Of a stretch of DNA of 64,000 nt, positions 53,801 to 64,000 are shown piece after piece. This stretch comes from Hymenolepis diminuta (taxonomy: Eukaryota; Platyhelminthes; Cestoda; Cyclophyllidea; Hymenolepididae), in contig CAADRB010000006.1 of assembly GCA_900708905.1 (NCBI GenBank), forward strand, positions 1,247,582 to 1,311,581, given 5' to 3'. Under the pieces are notes generated by a model. It was not told where the DNA came from and made no database searches. It worked only from the letters and a program-made list of their open reading frames with translations. The first letter of the stretch is position 1. Each line of letters opens with the position of its first letter. The translations under genes and the position numbers were made by a program.

Positions 53801-56800
53801 AACGAGTACCATGGAAAGGGTGAGAAAATAGAGAAATTGCTATTGTGGAACAATGGGTTAATCAGTTTCTCTGACATAAGTAGCAACTCACATTTCAGCA
53901 AACAAATCGACAATCTGAAACACCACTTGGTATCTTCGATTAATCAAGGAAAATAGAGGTTTCTGCATGCTGATATTTTCGCTAAGTGAACATAACAAGG
54001 CAGTGTAAGCAAGACCGATTCCTTGCTTATAGGAGGGTGAATTGAAACCATATCAAATTGTTTTAGTGCCCTGAATTACTGCTCTCGTAGAAATGCACTA
54101 CTATCTTATCAGATAGCCACATTACCTGTTTCAATTCATTATTAATGAAACTGTCATCTTTTGTTATATTATTAGAGTTATTTCTACTAGGTTAGGGCAA
54201 TTTTAGCTGCATTTATACTTCATTGGATAACTAGCTATAACTATAGTGGTGATCTGGGTTACTGTTACTGCAATGTTAAGACCGGAGCCTTTCACTGTAG
54301 CCCAAAAGAGAAATAAATATTGTCTCTCATTGGTCTTGAAGAGTTCTATTCAGTTGTTTGACTTCCTTTATATTTGCTGAAGATGTTTTAATGAACGATG
54401 AAAGTTCGACAAAAAGAACCTCAGCTGCAGGTTGTCCCTAATTCGCTCATCATCCTTACCGATACGTAGCGCATATCACTCTTGACAATTTGGCAGTGAT
54501 TTGGGTCTAAAACTTTTATCACTCCGATGATGTTTTTATCTCCCAACATCAGGAACATGGAGACAACTTGTATTCTTATATGATGTCCTTGTTTGACCAA
54601 TAAAATGTCTAGGGTTGACTGAATTTCGTCTTAACCTACCTAGTCTGAGTCAACCACAATTTGGCGATATTTAGCGGGCGGATATATCTCCGAGATCTCC
54701 AAGAGATACTACAACGAAGAGGACGACTAGAGTTACAGAAGTCCGATTAAGAAATAACTTATAACACCTCCAGTGACGAATTCCTTGCGCCTGACCAAGA
54801 CTGTTTATTTCAAAAACACTCGAAAATACTAAGAATGCGTTTTTTCTTTGAATTAACATCTTCAAAAAGCTTTCTGTTCGGCACGATGATTCATTAATCT
54901 AAATGAAATTAAACTGAAATTCGTTGAAGAAAACAAAAAAGAAATATTCACATTTAGAACAATGAACCTAAAATAGACTAATCGAAGCTCGACCATGATA
55001 ACTTTACAGCATAAACAACTTTACTGATCCACAATATAAATAAAAATGTTTGCTTACTTATCTAAATTGGACTTCTTAACAAAAATAGCTAGAATACAAC
55101 CACATGTTCTTCCATCAAATATGAGTAGTGAGTAGGAGAAAATGGACCGAATTCCTGCAGTCTTCATCCAAAAATTATGGCCTTTGAAGATGTAGATCTG
55201 TTCATCGGATTCTTTTAATACATGCTAGCTTTACAAATGTATTGCATTATATCAATAAACTTATGTAATCTGAAGAAATAAACACGAATCCCCTCCGAAA
55301 ATGAGTATTCAACCACTTGATTACAAGAGAAGATGATATTAGAAATCCCACCCATTAAAGTGGCGCTGACCACTTTAATAGGTAAAAATATTCCCTCACT
55401 TTGTCCATTATATCTGGCCAATTGAATAAACACTAACTCTTTTAATCAGCTATTTGTTAACATTTTTTGTGGTAAACAAGGACCCTCCCGAATTTTACCT
55501 GGGTCCAATAGTCAAGCAGCTCTGAAATTAAGACAGAACCATCGCATTTACGCTAATACTGTATACGTTACAAATAGAAGTTGGAAGATCTAATCATTTG
55601 ACTAAACAATGGAAAGTAGTCTAACCTGTTGTTGATAAGCCAACCGCAGTTGTTCCTCCGATGTGCCCGACTGATTAGAGATGAGATTTGGTGGAGGAGG
55701 GGAGGTGAAAATCCCGGGCGGTTGCTGATCCTCTCCACCTTCACCTCCACTTCCAGTGTGACCATGGTCCTGTGTGTCGGACGGTTGGAAAGTGATTGAA
55801 GATGTAGCTCCTGTCATTTGAACCAGAGAAGGACGCGAGGCTGAGTACTCACGTGTGTGATAGACTGTAAAAGACCAAAAATTGGTAGAAAATAACTTGA
55901 AAAAATCAATAATACTACTCATTATATTTGCGGCGATCTCTTGAGTTTAGGAAATACAGCGATCGAGATAATCTCCTTCTACAATGGAGCTGTCCGTTAA
56001 AAGTATATGAACAGACCCTCAAAACCATAGTTCCTCCCTTTATTAACGCAAAATGATGTATTCGCTTATTTTTACCTATTCTACTATGGATACAACAGGG
56101 CTCTCAAGTAGTCAATCTCGTTGGGGACTTGGTCATTCCGAATTAACCAGACGATATGGAATAGTAACAGTGTAGAAAGGTAAAGTCCGGATTAAGTATA
56201 TGGAAAATGCAGTGCGAAGTAAAACCAACGTAAACTGAATCAAAATGGGATAGTGGAATAAGCGTGCTCTCGTCTAATCCAGACTCCGAATGGTGATTTA
56301 AAGAGTAGAAGCCAATAATTGGGCTGAACTCAATGGAGCAACGTACTAACTACTCCTAGTTGATTACTCTCGACACCAACAATTTTTAATGCGCGATTTA
56401 TGCTTTTACGGATATATTTAGAACCTTTTATAAAAAAAGTAGACAATAGGTTCTGTTTATCCGTTTTACTTTTTTTCCTGCGCAAGCATTTGATTTCAGC
56501 TGCTTTTTCGATGCATTTGCGCAGCTGATCATTCCCTTCAGGTAAAAATTTATTATCAACATGGCTATTTATGTTTGTTTGCTCACCAGCTTAAGTTTAC
56601 ACTTGGGATGTTTGCCTGAGAACTATCACACACATCTAATTAGCTAATCTGTCTATATATTGAAGTCCTATGTAAAAAATCTCACACATTTTTACCTTAA
56701 GTTAAATCTTGCTATGGGCATATCAGTTGACTACCGCTCAGGTCCTTTCCCCATAAGTCGTTTAAAGGAATTTTAGAACTACATTAGCTTGCGCTGAATT

Positions 56801-59800
56801 CAAGAGAGTGAAGTAAACTGATTAATAAATTGTAAGCATCCTTTTTCTACTCAAAATTTTAAAAAATTCTAAACTAGCAAGTATCATTTGTGATCTCTTC
56901 TATTAAACCAATGAATTTTAATAGGAAAAACAGAGATGATTAAGTAAGACCAAAATGTCATACTTCGTAAGGAGAAGTGGAATACAACGGTGCTTCTTAA
57001 ATGATAAAATGTTATATAAATCATACTTGTAATGTCAACTAAGTCCTGGGCTCATAGAGATCCCTATGTCAATGTACTACATTTATTCAAATGAAAAAAA
57101 AACCGACTTACAGATTAAATATCAAGGTAATTCCAGACTCCCACTAAAAGGTTTTTAATTGCAATTAAGGCGTTTGAACCCTTTGATAAACCTTTCATGG
57201 TTCAGAGGAGAGGTTGAAACGTAAATCAGCAGATACATGAGTGACCTGATTATCACTTTAATCAAAGCGCCAAAATTGTGGCTGACATTTTATCAACAGA
57301 GGGAAATATCTCGGACACATTTCGGAAATTATACTCAAAATAGACTATGAAAGACCGAAAACGACTTAAATTCGAGAGACCGTCACAAATACAATAAGTT
57401 AATGTACACTCTTGTCGATAATATGTTGAAAGTGATCAGTCAAAACCTCCGATCTCCCTATCATAGGCGATTCTTGTATAAGACTTTAATTTATCACTTC
57501 TACAATCTTACGAGTAATGTATATTAAAGGTATGATTCTTGAACCATTTTCATTGAATCGAAGTTGACAAAGATAGTAATTAAAAGGTACTAGTAATCAA
57601 TATCACCTTTGAATGAACACAGCTTACGGGCTATGCTAATCTTCAACTAGCTATCTCTTCACGTCTATACTAAAGCTGTAAGTTGATGAACTGCATGTAG
57701 GGAAATGTTATCTCCTCAACTATCCGAAGAAAAGACGGAGTGAAGCGGCGAGACTAAACCTTCTTGATTAAACAATCCCGGTCAATAAGTATTAAACATC
57801 ATTGACAAGCATTTGTTGAAATCCAATGGACGAATCGTGAAATTAGTGTTTTGAAACATGAATTGCCCATTTAGTAAATACCGAATCAAACATCGAATGC
57901 AGTAAGACTCTTTGATGCCTTGACGTTTCTCTCAGAATGTTTCTGAGCTTCTCCTCCTTATCATTTGTTGGATTTACTTTTGCTTGACGCCACTTGCTTC
58001 CCGCAATTAAAAATTGCAAAATGTTTTTATTGCCGTGGATAATAGTAATAATTAAAAGGTATAAATGAAGATTTTCAGCCCAATAGTTACTGGATCGATA
58101 AGATATTCAACCGAACATTTTCTGCTGTTTTCTAAATAATTTCTACTTAGTATGAGGACTGGGATTAATTTAAACAATCAAATTTAAACAACAAAATCTT
58201 TCATTGTGGCATAAGTGATTTTTTCCCTTTTTTTCAAAACAGATCATTAAAACGGGTTCCGCTGAGTTCCCACACGAAAAATCCCAGTGCGTATCTTATA
58301 CCCCTCTTTTTTTCTAAATTAGTCTAATTAAAACACGTTTTGGTCCTTTAAATTAGTCTTAATGTAAGCATAATTGAATTATTTAGGGAATCTAAAGATA
58401 TGGAATCCCTAACCCATAAGAAAACATGTACATAATTTACATTTGCCAAAGTCAAATTAGTTTCGATTTAGAGTATCTCTACTCCCACATCAGAAGGAAA
58501 AGAGTTGAGATGGACTAATGGCATATTGGACGAGAGCAACAGATGGAATGAGAAAGAAAGCCAAAGGTTAATCAGAAAAAAAGACGATAGTAATAGTTGT
58601 CGTCTCTTCATACCGCTAATTTCACGATCGGTGTTTATATGGCGATATTTAAATAAATATTATTCATAGTTAATAGCGAGTGAGATTCATCATAAATTAG
58701 TAAGAAAATGTTGAATAGCAATCTGAAGCGAGGCCCTGAACTTTCAGTAAGTCTGAGATTAGATTAATTGTGGCTTGGGTACAACAGATTCCATTAGGAA
58801 CATATTCCAACGCTTTTGCCTAACTGCATATTTAAAGTTAGGGTAAAATGCTCCATATTTGCTAACAGTTCATATCAAAAACATGAATTCGCCATAAAGG
58901 AGGAATAGGTTTAAATAAGACATTTTCTGAAAAGATTGGAGTGAAAACTTTGAAGATTTGATCTTTAAAATAGATTGTCTGAAATGGATTTGTGATCAGC
59001 GGCCGAGGTATCCGAACTGTCAGTATCGCACCATTTGGTAAACCCCCTTTGAGGTACGACAACTTGAATACAGCTGAACTACCTCTATTCTCAAACTTCT
59101 TTAATTTGCTAATCTAATCAGTTGTAAATGATACAATATAAAACTATGCGAACTAAATCAGAGGCGTTCTCCGGTGTTTTGTACGTAGTTTTAAATGCGT
59201 CACAAGTTGCATGGTCTTATCTTAAAGGCACTAAGATCGTTTGGAGCTCAATTTGGAAAGCCATTAAGGAACAACTTCACTGGACGTCGGTTTCTGTGAC
59301 CAGAGATTTGCAGTCACTGTACCTTTGTATGCGCAGATCACAAAGGTTAGTTAATTTTCATTTCATCATTCTGCAGAATGCTATTTGGCTCAATTTTTGC
59401 GAGTGAAATAATGTTTTCTCTATTAAATAGATAAGGTAATGCACGCACGAGCTAAAAAGCACAATAAACCCAGTTTTATATCTAACCAAAGATCTGAGTG
59501 ATAAAACTCCAGAAAATATTCCAATTAGAGCCCTTATCAACAGTCATATATCGGGAATAAATTATTCAGTGGGGCAAGCAAATGTACTAAGAGGGATAAA
59601 GAGATGAATTTGGTCGAAATCTAAATGGATCCCTCGGTTACGTTAAAGTATGTATACCTTTCCTTTGTAGATCATATAGTACGAATGCAACCAACTGGAG
59701 AAAATAATTTATATCATTTTCGCTATTCATGGATAATATCTGACTAGGATATAACTTATTCACATTTAAGAGAAGGTTCATTCATTGGTATCATTTATTC

Positions 59801-62800
59801 CATAAGCTTTTCTCACGTACCTATCAGTGTGAATATCCAAAGATAACATCCCTTCAACATTAAATTTTCAAATAATATTTGATTTACTTTAATCATTTCT
59901 GGTAAAATCGGGTAATATAAAGTTGACATTTTCAAACATTTATTCAAGTGTGAAAATATGTGTAAGAATAAATCGCAATAATGAGGGTACGCTCTACGTT
60001 TAAGCAGTGGATGATGCCGATTGCCAAATTGGCATTAGCTTTAGAGATGGGGGCTGTTCCTAATAATAGCTGAAGGAATAATCGTCTCCTGATCCTTTTC
60101 TGTCACAAATAAATAGTCATGCATTAATATTCGATCTCCCGGTCTTGAAAAACCATATCTATTTGCCATACTTATATTCAATGTCGTTGCAAAAAATCAC
60201 GTGATCTAAGTTTCTGGTTGTTTCACATTAGTTACACTTCAAATTAACTGTTTTTGATAATATGCTCATTAATATATGCTCAGTTGACGTTCTAAGCGTC
60301 AATTTCCAAGAATCCAGAATTCAACACAAAGAGAGATAGCTTTTTAACTCATCTTACGGTGGATTTAAGAAATAACGGCTGATTGACATACCGCCCTCGC
60401 TATCCGATCTAGTTCTGCTAGGTAAATCCTGGAGTGAAATTCCCCGGAGCACCTGCCTTCCCGCACCTTCCTGACCTTGACCGTGTTGACCATGATGATG
60501 CTGATGCAGTTGCTGTTGCTGTTGTTGCCTCTGTAACTGTCTCGCTGCAGCCAACTTCTGCTGCTGAATCCGCCTTCTCGTTGGTCCCGCATAAGGTGAA
60601 AGCAGTGCGCTTAACGGAGCATTTGTCGAAGGTGGCATGGGAATTTGGGCAGAAGAAGGAGGCGGTGGGGGAGGTAAATGAGGGTGAAGTGCTGGCGGAA
60701 CAGCATTAGGTGGCCATCCATCAAACGACCTGGGTCCGAGTCCGGCGTTTGATGCAGCGGCTGCCCGGATCCATTGCCAATAGGGGTCGTAGTATGGATA
60801 CCAGGGTGATTGGTAGTAACCATTGGGACCTGGGAGCTCCTCGGTTTCTCCACCCCCTGTCATGTAAAACTCATCCCCCGCGTTGAGGATTGGCATGGAG
60901 ACGGGGGCGCAGGGAACTGATTGGCTAAAGCCTGGAGCTGATGCAGTGTTGGTATCGTAATAAGGTATGGGGTTATAACCTCGATATCCGTAGGGTGGAT
61001 AGTAGCAGAGCGGTGCACCGGAGTTGGATGGAGTATAGGGATAATTGGCATAGGGATTTGTGTAGGCATTCTGTAAAAGATAAAATCTTTTTTGCAAAAA
61101 CTAACTTGAGTTTATTTTAAATATGACGAAATACACCATATTTAAACATTAGAGCTATACTTAGAAGAGATCAATTAAATCATCAAAACAAAAAGACCTA
61201 AAAAGTGCGGACATTAATGCATTTCTAGAACTAGAGGTTCCATAAATAAGAAACGCGGAACAGTACGATACAATATCGTTAGCTTCAGTCTTATTAGCGA
61301 AGTGAACAGTCTTATTAACCTCGAATTCAATCGAATAATAATGCAAATAAATCTTTAACCTTATCGTCTACTTTTAATCAAATCGATCTATTTAGTAACT
61401 TAATATATTACAGAAATATATTTAGAGGCTAAGCCTTTTGTTTTCTAATTCGTCAATTTTTAACAGCTTATAATTGGTTGATCGCTCCTAATTATTCAAA
61501 TTAAAAGATACTTTCTTTCAAAATGTTTACACCAGAATCACCATGCTCTTGTCTCTCTCATTGACTTGGAAACTAAAGAAAATTTGAAAAATTAGTGTGA
61601 AACTACATAGACACCATGCTTTTACGTGCAAAAATTGCAAACATCTAGCAAACACCTAAAGCTTCAGAAGTAAGGTAGGAAGAAAGAAATTTTTAAAGAC
61701 AATATTTAACACTTTAGTTTCATATTTTCAAAATTTCTATGAGTAGATGAAGGAATTTCGAACAGAAATAGTTAAATGACATGCATCTTAATAACTGACA
61801 TAACAGACTCCAGAGGAGAAGACAGAAACAAATAACAAAAAAATAAGTCGTTTGCAAAAATTGTAATAATTTGCCCTTTATCTATCCTAATTCTTAAGTT
61901 TTTTCCATAATTTCTCTTCAATTTATTGTTATTGGATAAAGAGGTTTGACCTTTATCATTTTAAAGACTTATTATCAGTTCGATTAATTTAGTTATTCCA
62001 AAAAGACCATAAAATCTCACCATAGAAAACACTCCAGTCCAAAACGGAGGTTGTTGGAAATGGGGGAATGAGGGTCTTCGAAAAGATGTCTGACCCATTA
62101 TTGACACAGATTCGGATTGGAGAATTCCTCCCCCACCCCCTCCCATTCCATCACCGGGTTGTTGCACTTCGCCATATTCACCAAACGCATGGTGTCTGGG
62201 TTGAGTAGCAGCTGATGGACTAGCCTTTATTTGACCTCCTCCAAGGTCACCACCCCGTCGATTTGACTCATCTCCTCCCCCAGTCAAATTCAAGTGGCCT
62301 GGATAACTAAAACCGTTAAAGAGACGTCCGTTATGACCTGTGAAAGGCCCCCCAGTACTTGATCCTTCACTTGGCCATGGGTAAACTGTGGGTTGCTGAC
62401 CTTGCTGAATTAACCGTTGTTGGACCTAAAAATTTGGAACATTAGAAATCAAAATCGAAGAGAATCAGACAATTCTGCCATTGCAAGTTCGGACAGGCCA
62501 ATAGTTGAGAAAGACATAAGCTATTGGACTTGATCACAATAAATGTTTTCATTGCCAAAATGTGGTAGATCCCAGGATTTCATCAAACCTAACTTTCGGT
62601 AAGGCATGCATACACTGTCTTAAAGAATAATATCGTTCAATGAAAACAGGAGTTAGCGGACATTAGGGTGATTAAAAGTTCAAATGGAGCTTAAATCGAC
62701 AAGGAACGGAATAGTTTGTAGTGAATTTATTCCTCATCTACGTCATTTGTTTTCGTTATTCACTTATTTTCACAATCTAGAATATTCCAATAGACTTTAC

Positions 62801-63976
62801 CACCACCTCCGTCTCATCCTTCTAGCAACAAGACCGTTGCCTCATTTCTGTTCTCTTTCAGTAAATAATGTGCTAATGACTTATCACTGTCTTATCCCGT
62901 AGTAACTGAGTCCGTGCATTTGAAAAAAGATAGAATTTTGCCAGTTTTCTCCTATTTGCATTGGTCTCTCTCTACTCTAGAGCCTATCCTGTTGTAAGTT
63001 CTTGCTAATATGCAATCATGTTAAATGCATTAAAGATCCTGCAAAGGTTGGTAGAACAAAGAACTAACGAAGACGAAATGAAAATTCGTTGCTAACTTCA
63101 ATTAACAAGTCTTTCTAAGCATATGGTCAGACAACATATGAAGTGCACTTCAGGAAATATATATATTATGATGGATGTCGGGATAGAATACTAGTAAGTA
63201 GTCTAAGCGGTGCATCTCTAAACATCACTTGTAAACTATCAGGCGTCATCCCATATTTGAACAATACAAGATGAAATGTACTAGAGCAGAAAAGTAACCA
63301 AAAGCAAGTTTAATTAGTTTGAACTAGAAAAACAAAATAATTTCATGTTTATGAAGAAGAGCGATCCTGTTTTCCTTAATGTTTCATTTAAAATACTGGT
63401 AGAACTACGAGACGACTAGCGGTAACAATAACATTTATCATTACTTAATCAAAGATTAGCCAGAAAACAGCTGTTTCTTCTGAGTCACAAGTACTGGATA
63501 GAGTTCACAATTCTTCAACCCACATACAATGTCAGCTAACCATCAATCTCATATTCGTCCTCTCTGATCACTCCTTTTACCCTGATTGCAACAATACTGC
63601 CTCTTCCATGTTGCTTAAACCTCAGCAACAATGTTCCTCCTAAGTTAGTAACTTGAGAACAATGGCCTTTCTAAACTTATTAAGACTTCTATTGCATCAA
63701 TTATTTAAAAGCATCAACTCAGATACTCACATAGTAATTCGAGGCCAAGGAGGGTACAACTTGTGGACCACTTTGTTGAAGAGGAGCAGCATATCCGGAA
63801 TGAAGGGAGAGGGTGGAGGTGATGGGATAAGGCATCATTGGTCCAGGTAGCCTTGATCTTTGACACAGGCCCGTTTGTTGGCTCGGTAAGCGCTCTAAAC
63901 TCTGACTAACCGTGGCGGGTCGTGGAGGTAGAAAAGGAGGTCGGGAGTAGGTCAGAGAAGTGAGCTCTTCACGAGC
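47442..63976 (-). CDS. Large Pro/Gln/Gly/Tyr-rich protein, 3' seven exons (5' partial), unrecognised family
   Basis: Seven minus-strand exons with GT-AG borders chain in consistent phase into 858 codons plus TAG. No known domain is recognised. Residues 1-82 carry SLTYSRPPFLPPRPATVSQS; 83-217 are Gly/Gln-rich; 218-443 carry YPYTPSNSG, PYYDPYWQWIRAAAASNAG, a polyproline run, a QQQQQQ run and a His cluster; around 520-545 EEQLRLAYQQQIQMHRRIWE and EWMWRASAAAAY may form a short helix; further polyproline and Gly/Ala runs follow; 723-858 (SRMGRISVPGYITNSHLY, LVDGKLVPLMGRP) are the least repetitive and end SVGFWEH. The composition suits a disordered scaffold or RNA/membrane-trafficking adaptor. A Sec16-like identity was considered but not supported. 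The gene continues beyond the window. Confidence 0.8.
49265..49539 (-). CDS. Minus-strand gene, exon SYSQYMASGTSPQ
   Basis: Acceptor aaaacttcag at 49541-49540 is chosen because it keeps the phase of the preceding exon (giving SYSQYMASGTSPQSAVQ). The nearby ctcacag at about 49531 would shift to another frame. The donor CATCCTG|GTAAGG leaves one base. Confidence 0.8.
50964..51283 (-). CDS. Minus-strand gene, polyproline exon
   Basis: Acceptor ttccccaaatag, donor CTCCCAG|GTAAAT. It encodes IQMHRRIWEEWMWRASAAAA, then PPPPPPLPPPLPP, a Gln/His tract, a Ser/Gly/Ala tract and KKMPPPPPP. Antisense frames here are open only because of GC-rich repeats. Confidence 0.85.
52329..52667 (+). CDS. Two-finger C2H2 zinc-finger protein, single exon, nested in an intron
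   Basis: 112 residues from ATG 52329, which has an in-frame TAG immediately upstream, to TGA. Finger 1 is C29-x4-C34-x12-H47-x5-H53 (FMCKDPRCHQLF, SDMRKHWQISQH). Finger 2 is C66-x4-C71-x12-H84-x4-H89 (FLCSVYKCYSNYMKRGWFRL, HMKTCH). Both have exact C2H2 spacing, and a Lys-rich basic tail (KSKMMKRKDK) follows. Such fingers usually bind nucleic acid. It lies on the strand opposite the Pro/Gln-rich gene, within the 50964-55864 intron interval. It may be a single-exon gene, a retrocopy, or the last exon of a longer one (attag|ATG could be an acceptor). Confidence 0.65.
   Translation: MMNPAKNSINRIIEHQLQLKDIRKREFMCKDPRCHQLFVKESDMRKHWQISQHKPKDDLPTGRFLCSVYKCYSNYMKRGWFRLHMKTCHKIFPMKSKMMKRKDKPEELRSSS
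55626..55864 (-). CDS. Minus-strand gene, exon with EEQLRLAYQQQ
   Basis: Acceptor ggtcttttacag, donor CAACAG|GTTAGA. It enters one base into a codon and leaves in phase 0. It encodes YHTREYSASRPSLVQMTG through SGTSEEQLRLAYQQQ. Confidence 0.8.
57601..58060 (+). repeat. Diverged member of the 25/31-kb repeat family
   Basis: The ordered blocks match the 31.2-31.9 kb copy: tgaacacagcttacgg, ctatactaaagct, ccttcttgatta, GAAACATGAATTGCCC, cttctcctccttatcatttg, cttgcttcccgcaatt and a ttttattgccgtggataata end. There are many substitutions. It lies in an intron of the minus-strand gene. Confidence 0.6.
59128..59345 (+). CDS. Doubtful exon candidate in an intron of the minus-strand gene
   Basis: The open frame from ATG 59128 (MIQYKTMRTKSEAFSGVLYV, SLYLCMRRSQ) has a plausible donor CACAAAG|GTTAGT and better composition than most nearby frames. 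No motif, partner exon or family is recognised; it may be chance. Confidence 0.18.
60392..61070 (-). CDS. Minus-strand gene, Tyr/Pro/Gln-rich exon
   Basis: Acceptor tcttttacag. It encodes NAYTNPYANYPYTPSN, PWYPYYDPYWQWIRA, LPPPPPPSSAQ, and a QLQRQQQQQQLHQHHH tract made of CAG/CAA codons. Two donors compete: GGGCG|GTATGT (60391) keeps the frame into the next exon and is chosen here; CCACC|GTAAGA (60357) does not. Confidence 0.8.
62021..62425 (-). CDS. Minus-strand gene, Gly/Gln-rich exon
   Basis: Acceptor aaatttttag, donor TCTATG|GTGAGA; 135 codons, phase 0 both ends. It encodes VQQRLIQQGQQPTVYPWPSE and a GMGGGGGGI run. Confidence 0.85.
63731..63976 (-). CDS. Minus-strand gene, first visible exon
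   Basis: On the minus strand, acceptor tttgacag and donor TACTAT|GTGAGT; 82 codons in phase 0. It encodes AREELTSLTYSRPPFLPPRP and onward, ending SLASNYY. The upstream exon is outside the window, so the entry phase is inferred from the only open frame. Confidence 0.8.
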
Positions 63977-64000
63977 CTGTCAAATAATAGTTTAAATGAG

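Noticed and set aside
47442..63976. Identification of the minus-strand gene as Sec16
   Set aside because: Tyr/Pro-rich stretches are similar in flavour, but the conserved central domain is absent from the seven exons and the C-terminal exon does not match what I know of Sec16.
1..64000. tRNA, rRNA and CRISPR features
   Set aside because: None recognised by eye. CRISPR would not be expected in an animal genome, and no regularly spaced direct repeats were seen.

Overview
The window is from an AT-rich animal nuclear genome. Two protein genes run through many short GT-AG exons, introns range from about 50 bases to several kilobases, and most of the rest is non-coding or repeat-derived. I had no search tool, so the organism is an inference. 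The spineless/AhR-type gene says metazoan. The mixture of 50-80 nt introns with kilobase introns, the low GC and the compact LTR-type repeats would suit a flatworm such as a tapeworm, but nothing here proves it. There are two assembly gaps (10359-10938 and 40688-41426).

Region 1-7.4 kb: the 3' ten exons (+ strand) of an aryl hydrocarbon receptor / spineless homologue. They cover PAS-A, PAS-B and a long low-complexity C-terminal region. The bHLH exon(s) lie upstream of the window. All ten exons join in phase to give 765 codons plus a stop. A 12-nt optional microexon may exist inside PAS-A.

Region 7.4-34.6 kb: essentially gene-free. It holds a 430-bp solo-LTR-like insertion with a perfect 5-bp target-site duplication (19995-20434), a pair of about 545-bp near-identical inverted repeats about 5.5 kb apart (25.3 and 31.4 kb) belonging to a dispersed repeat family with more diverged members, and a higher-GC island near 12 kb that may be a dead coding remnant.

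Region 34.6-37 kb: a small two-exon + strand gene for a Cys-containing, probably beta-rich protein that faintly resembles a CUB domain. Its second exon contains an in-frame 33-nt GT-AG segment that may be a mini-intron.

Region 37-47.4 kb: no supported gene. A second copy of the LTR-like element, carrying its own 5-bp target-site duplication, spans the second assembly gap.

Region 47.4-64 kb: the 3' seven exons (- strand) of a large Pro/Gln/Gly/Tyr-rich protein of unrecognised family. They were joined by phase into 858 codons, with the 5' end outside the window. Its introns host, on the opposite strand, a compact single-exon two-finger C2H2 zinc-finger gene (52329-52667) and one doubtful exon candidate.

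The genes show no sign of working in one pathway: AhR is a ligand- or development-linked transcription factor, and the others are unrelated or unknown.
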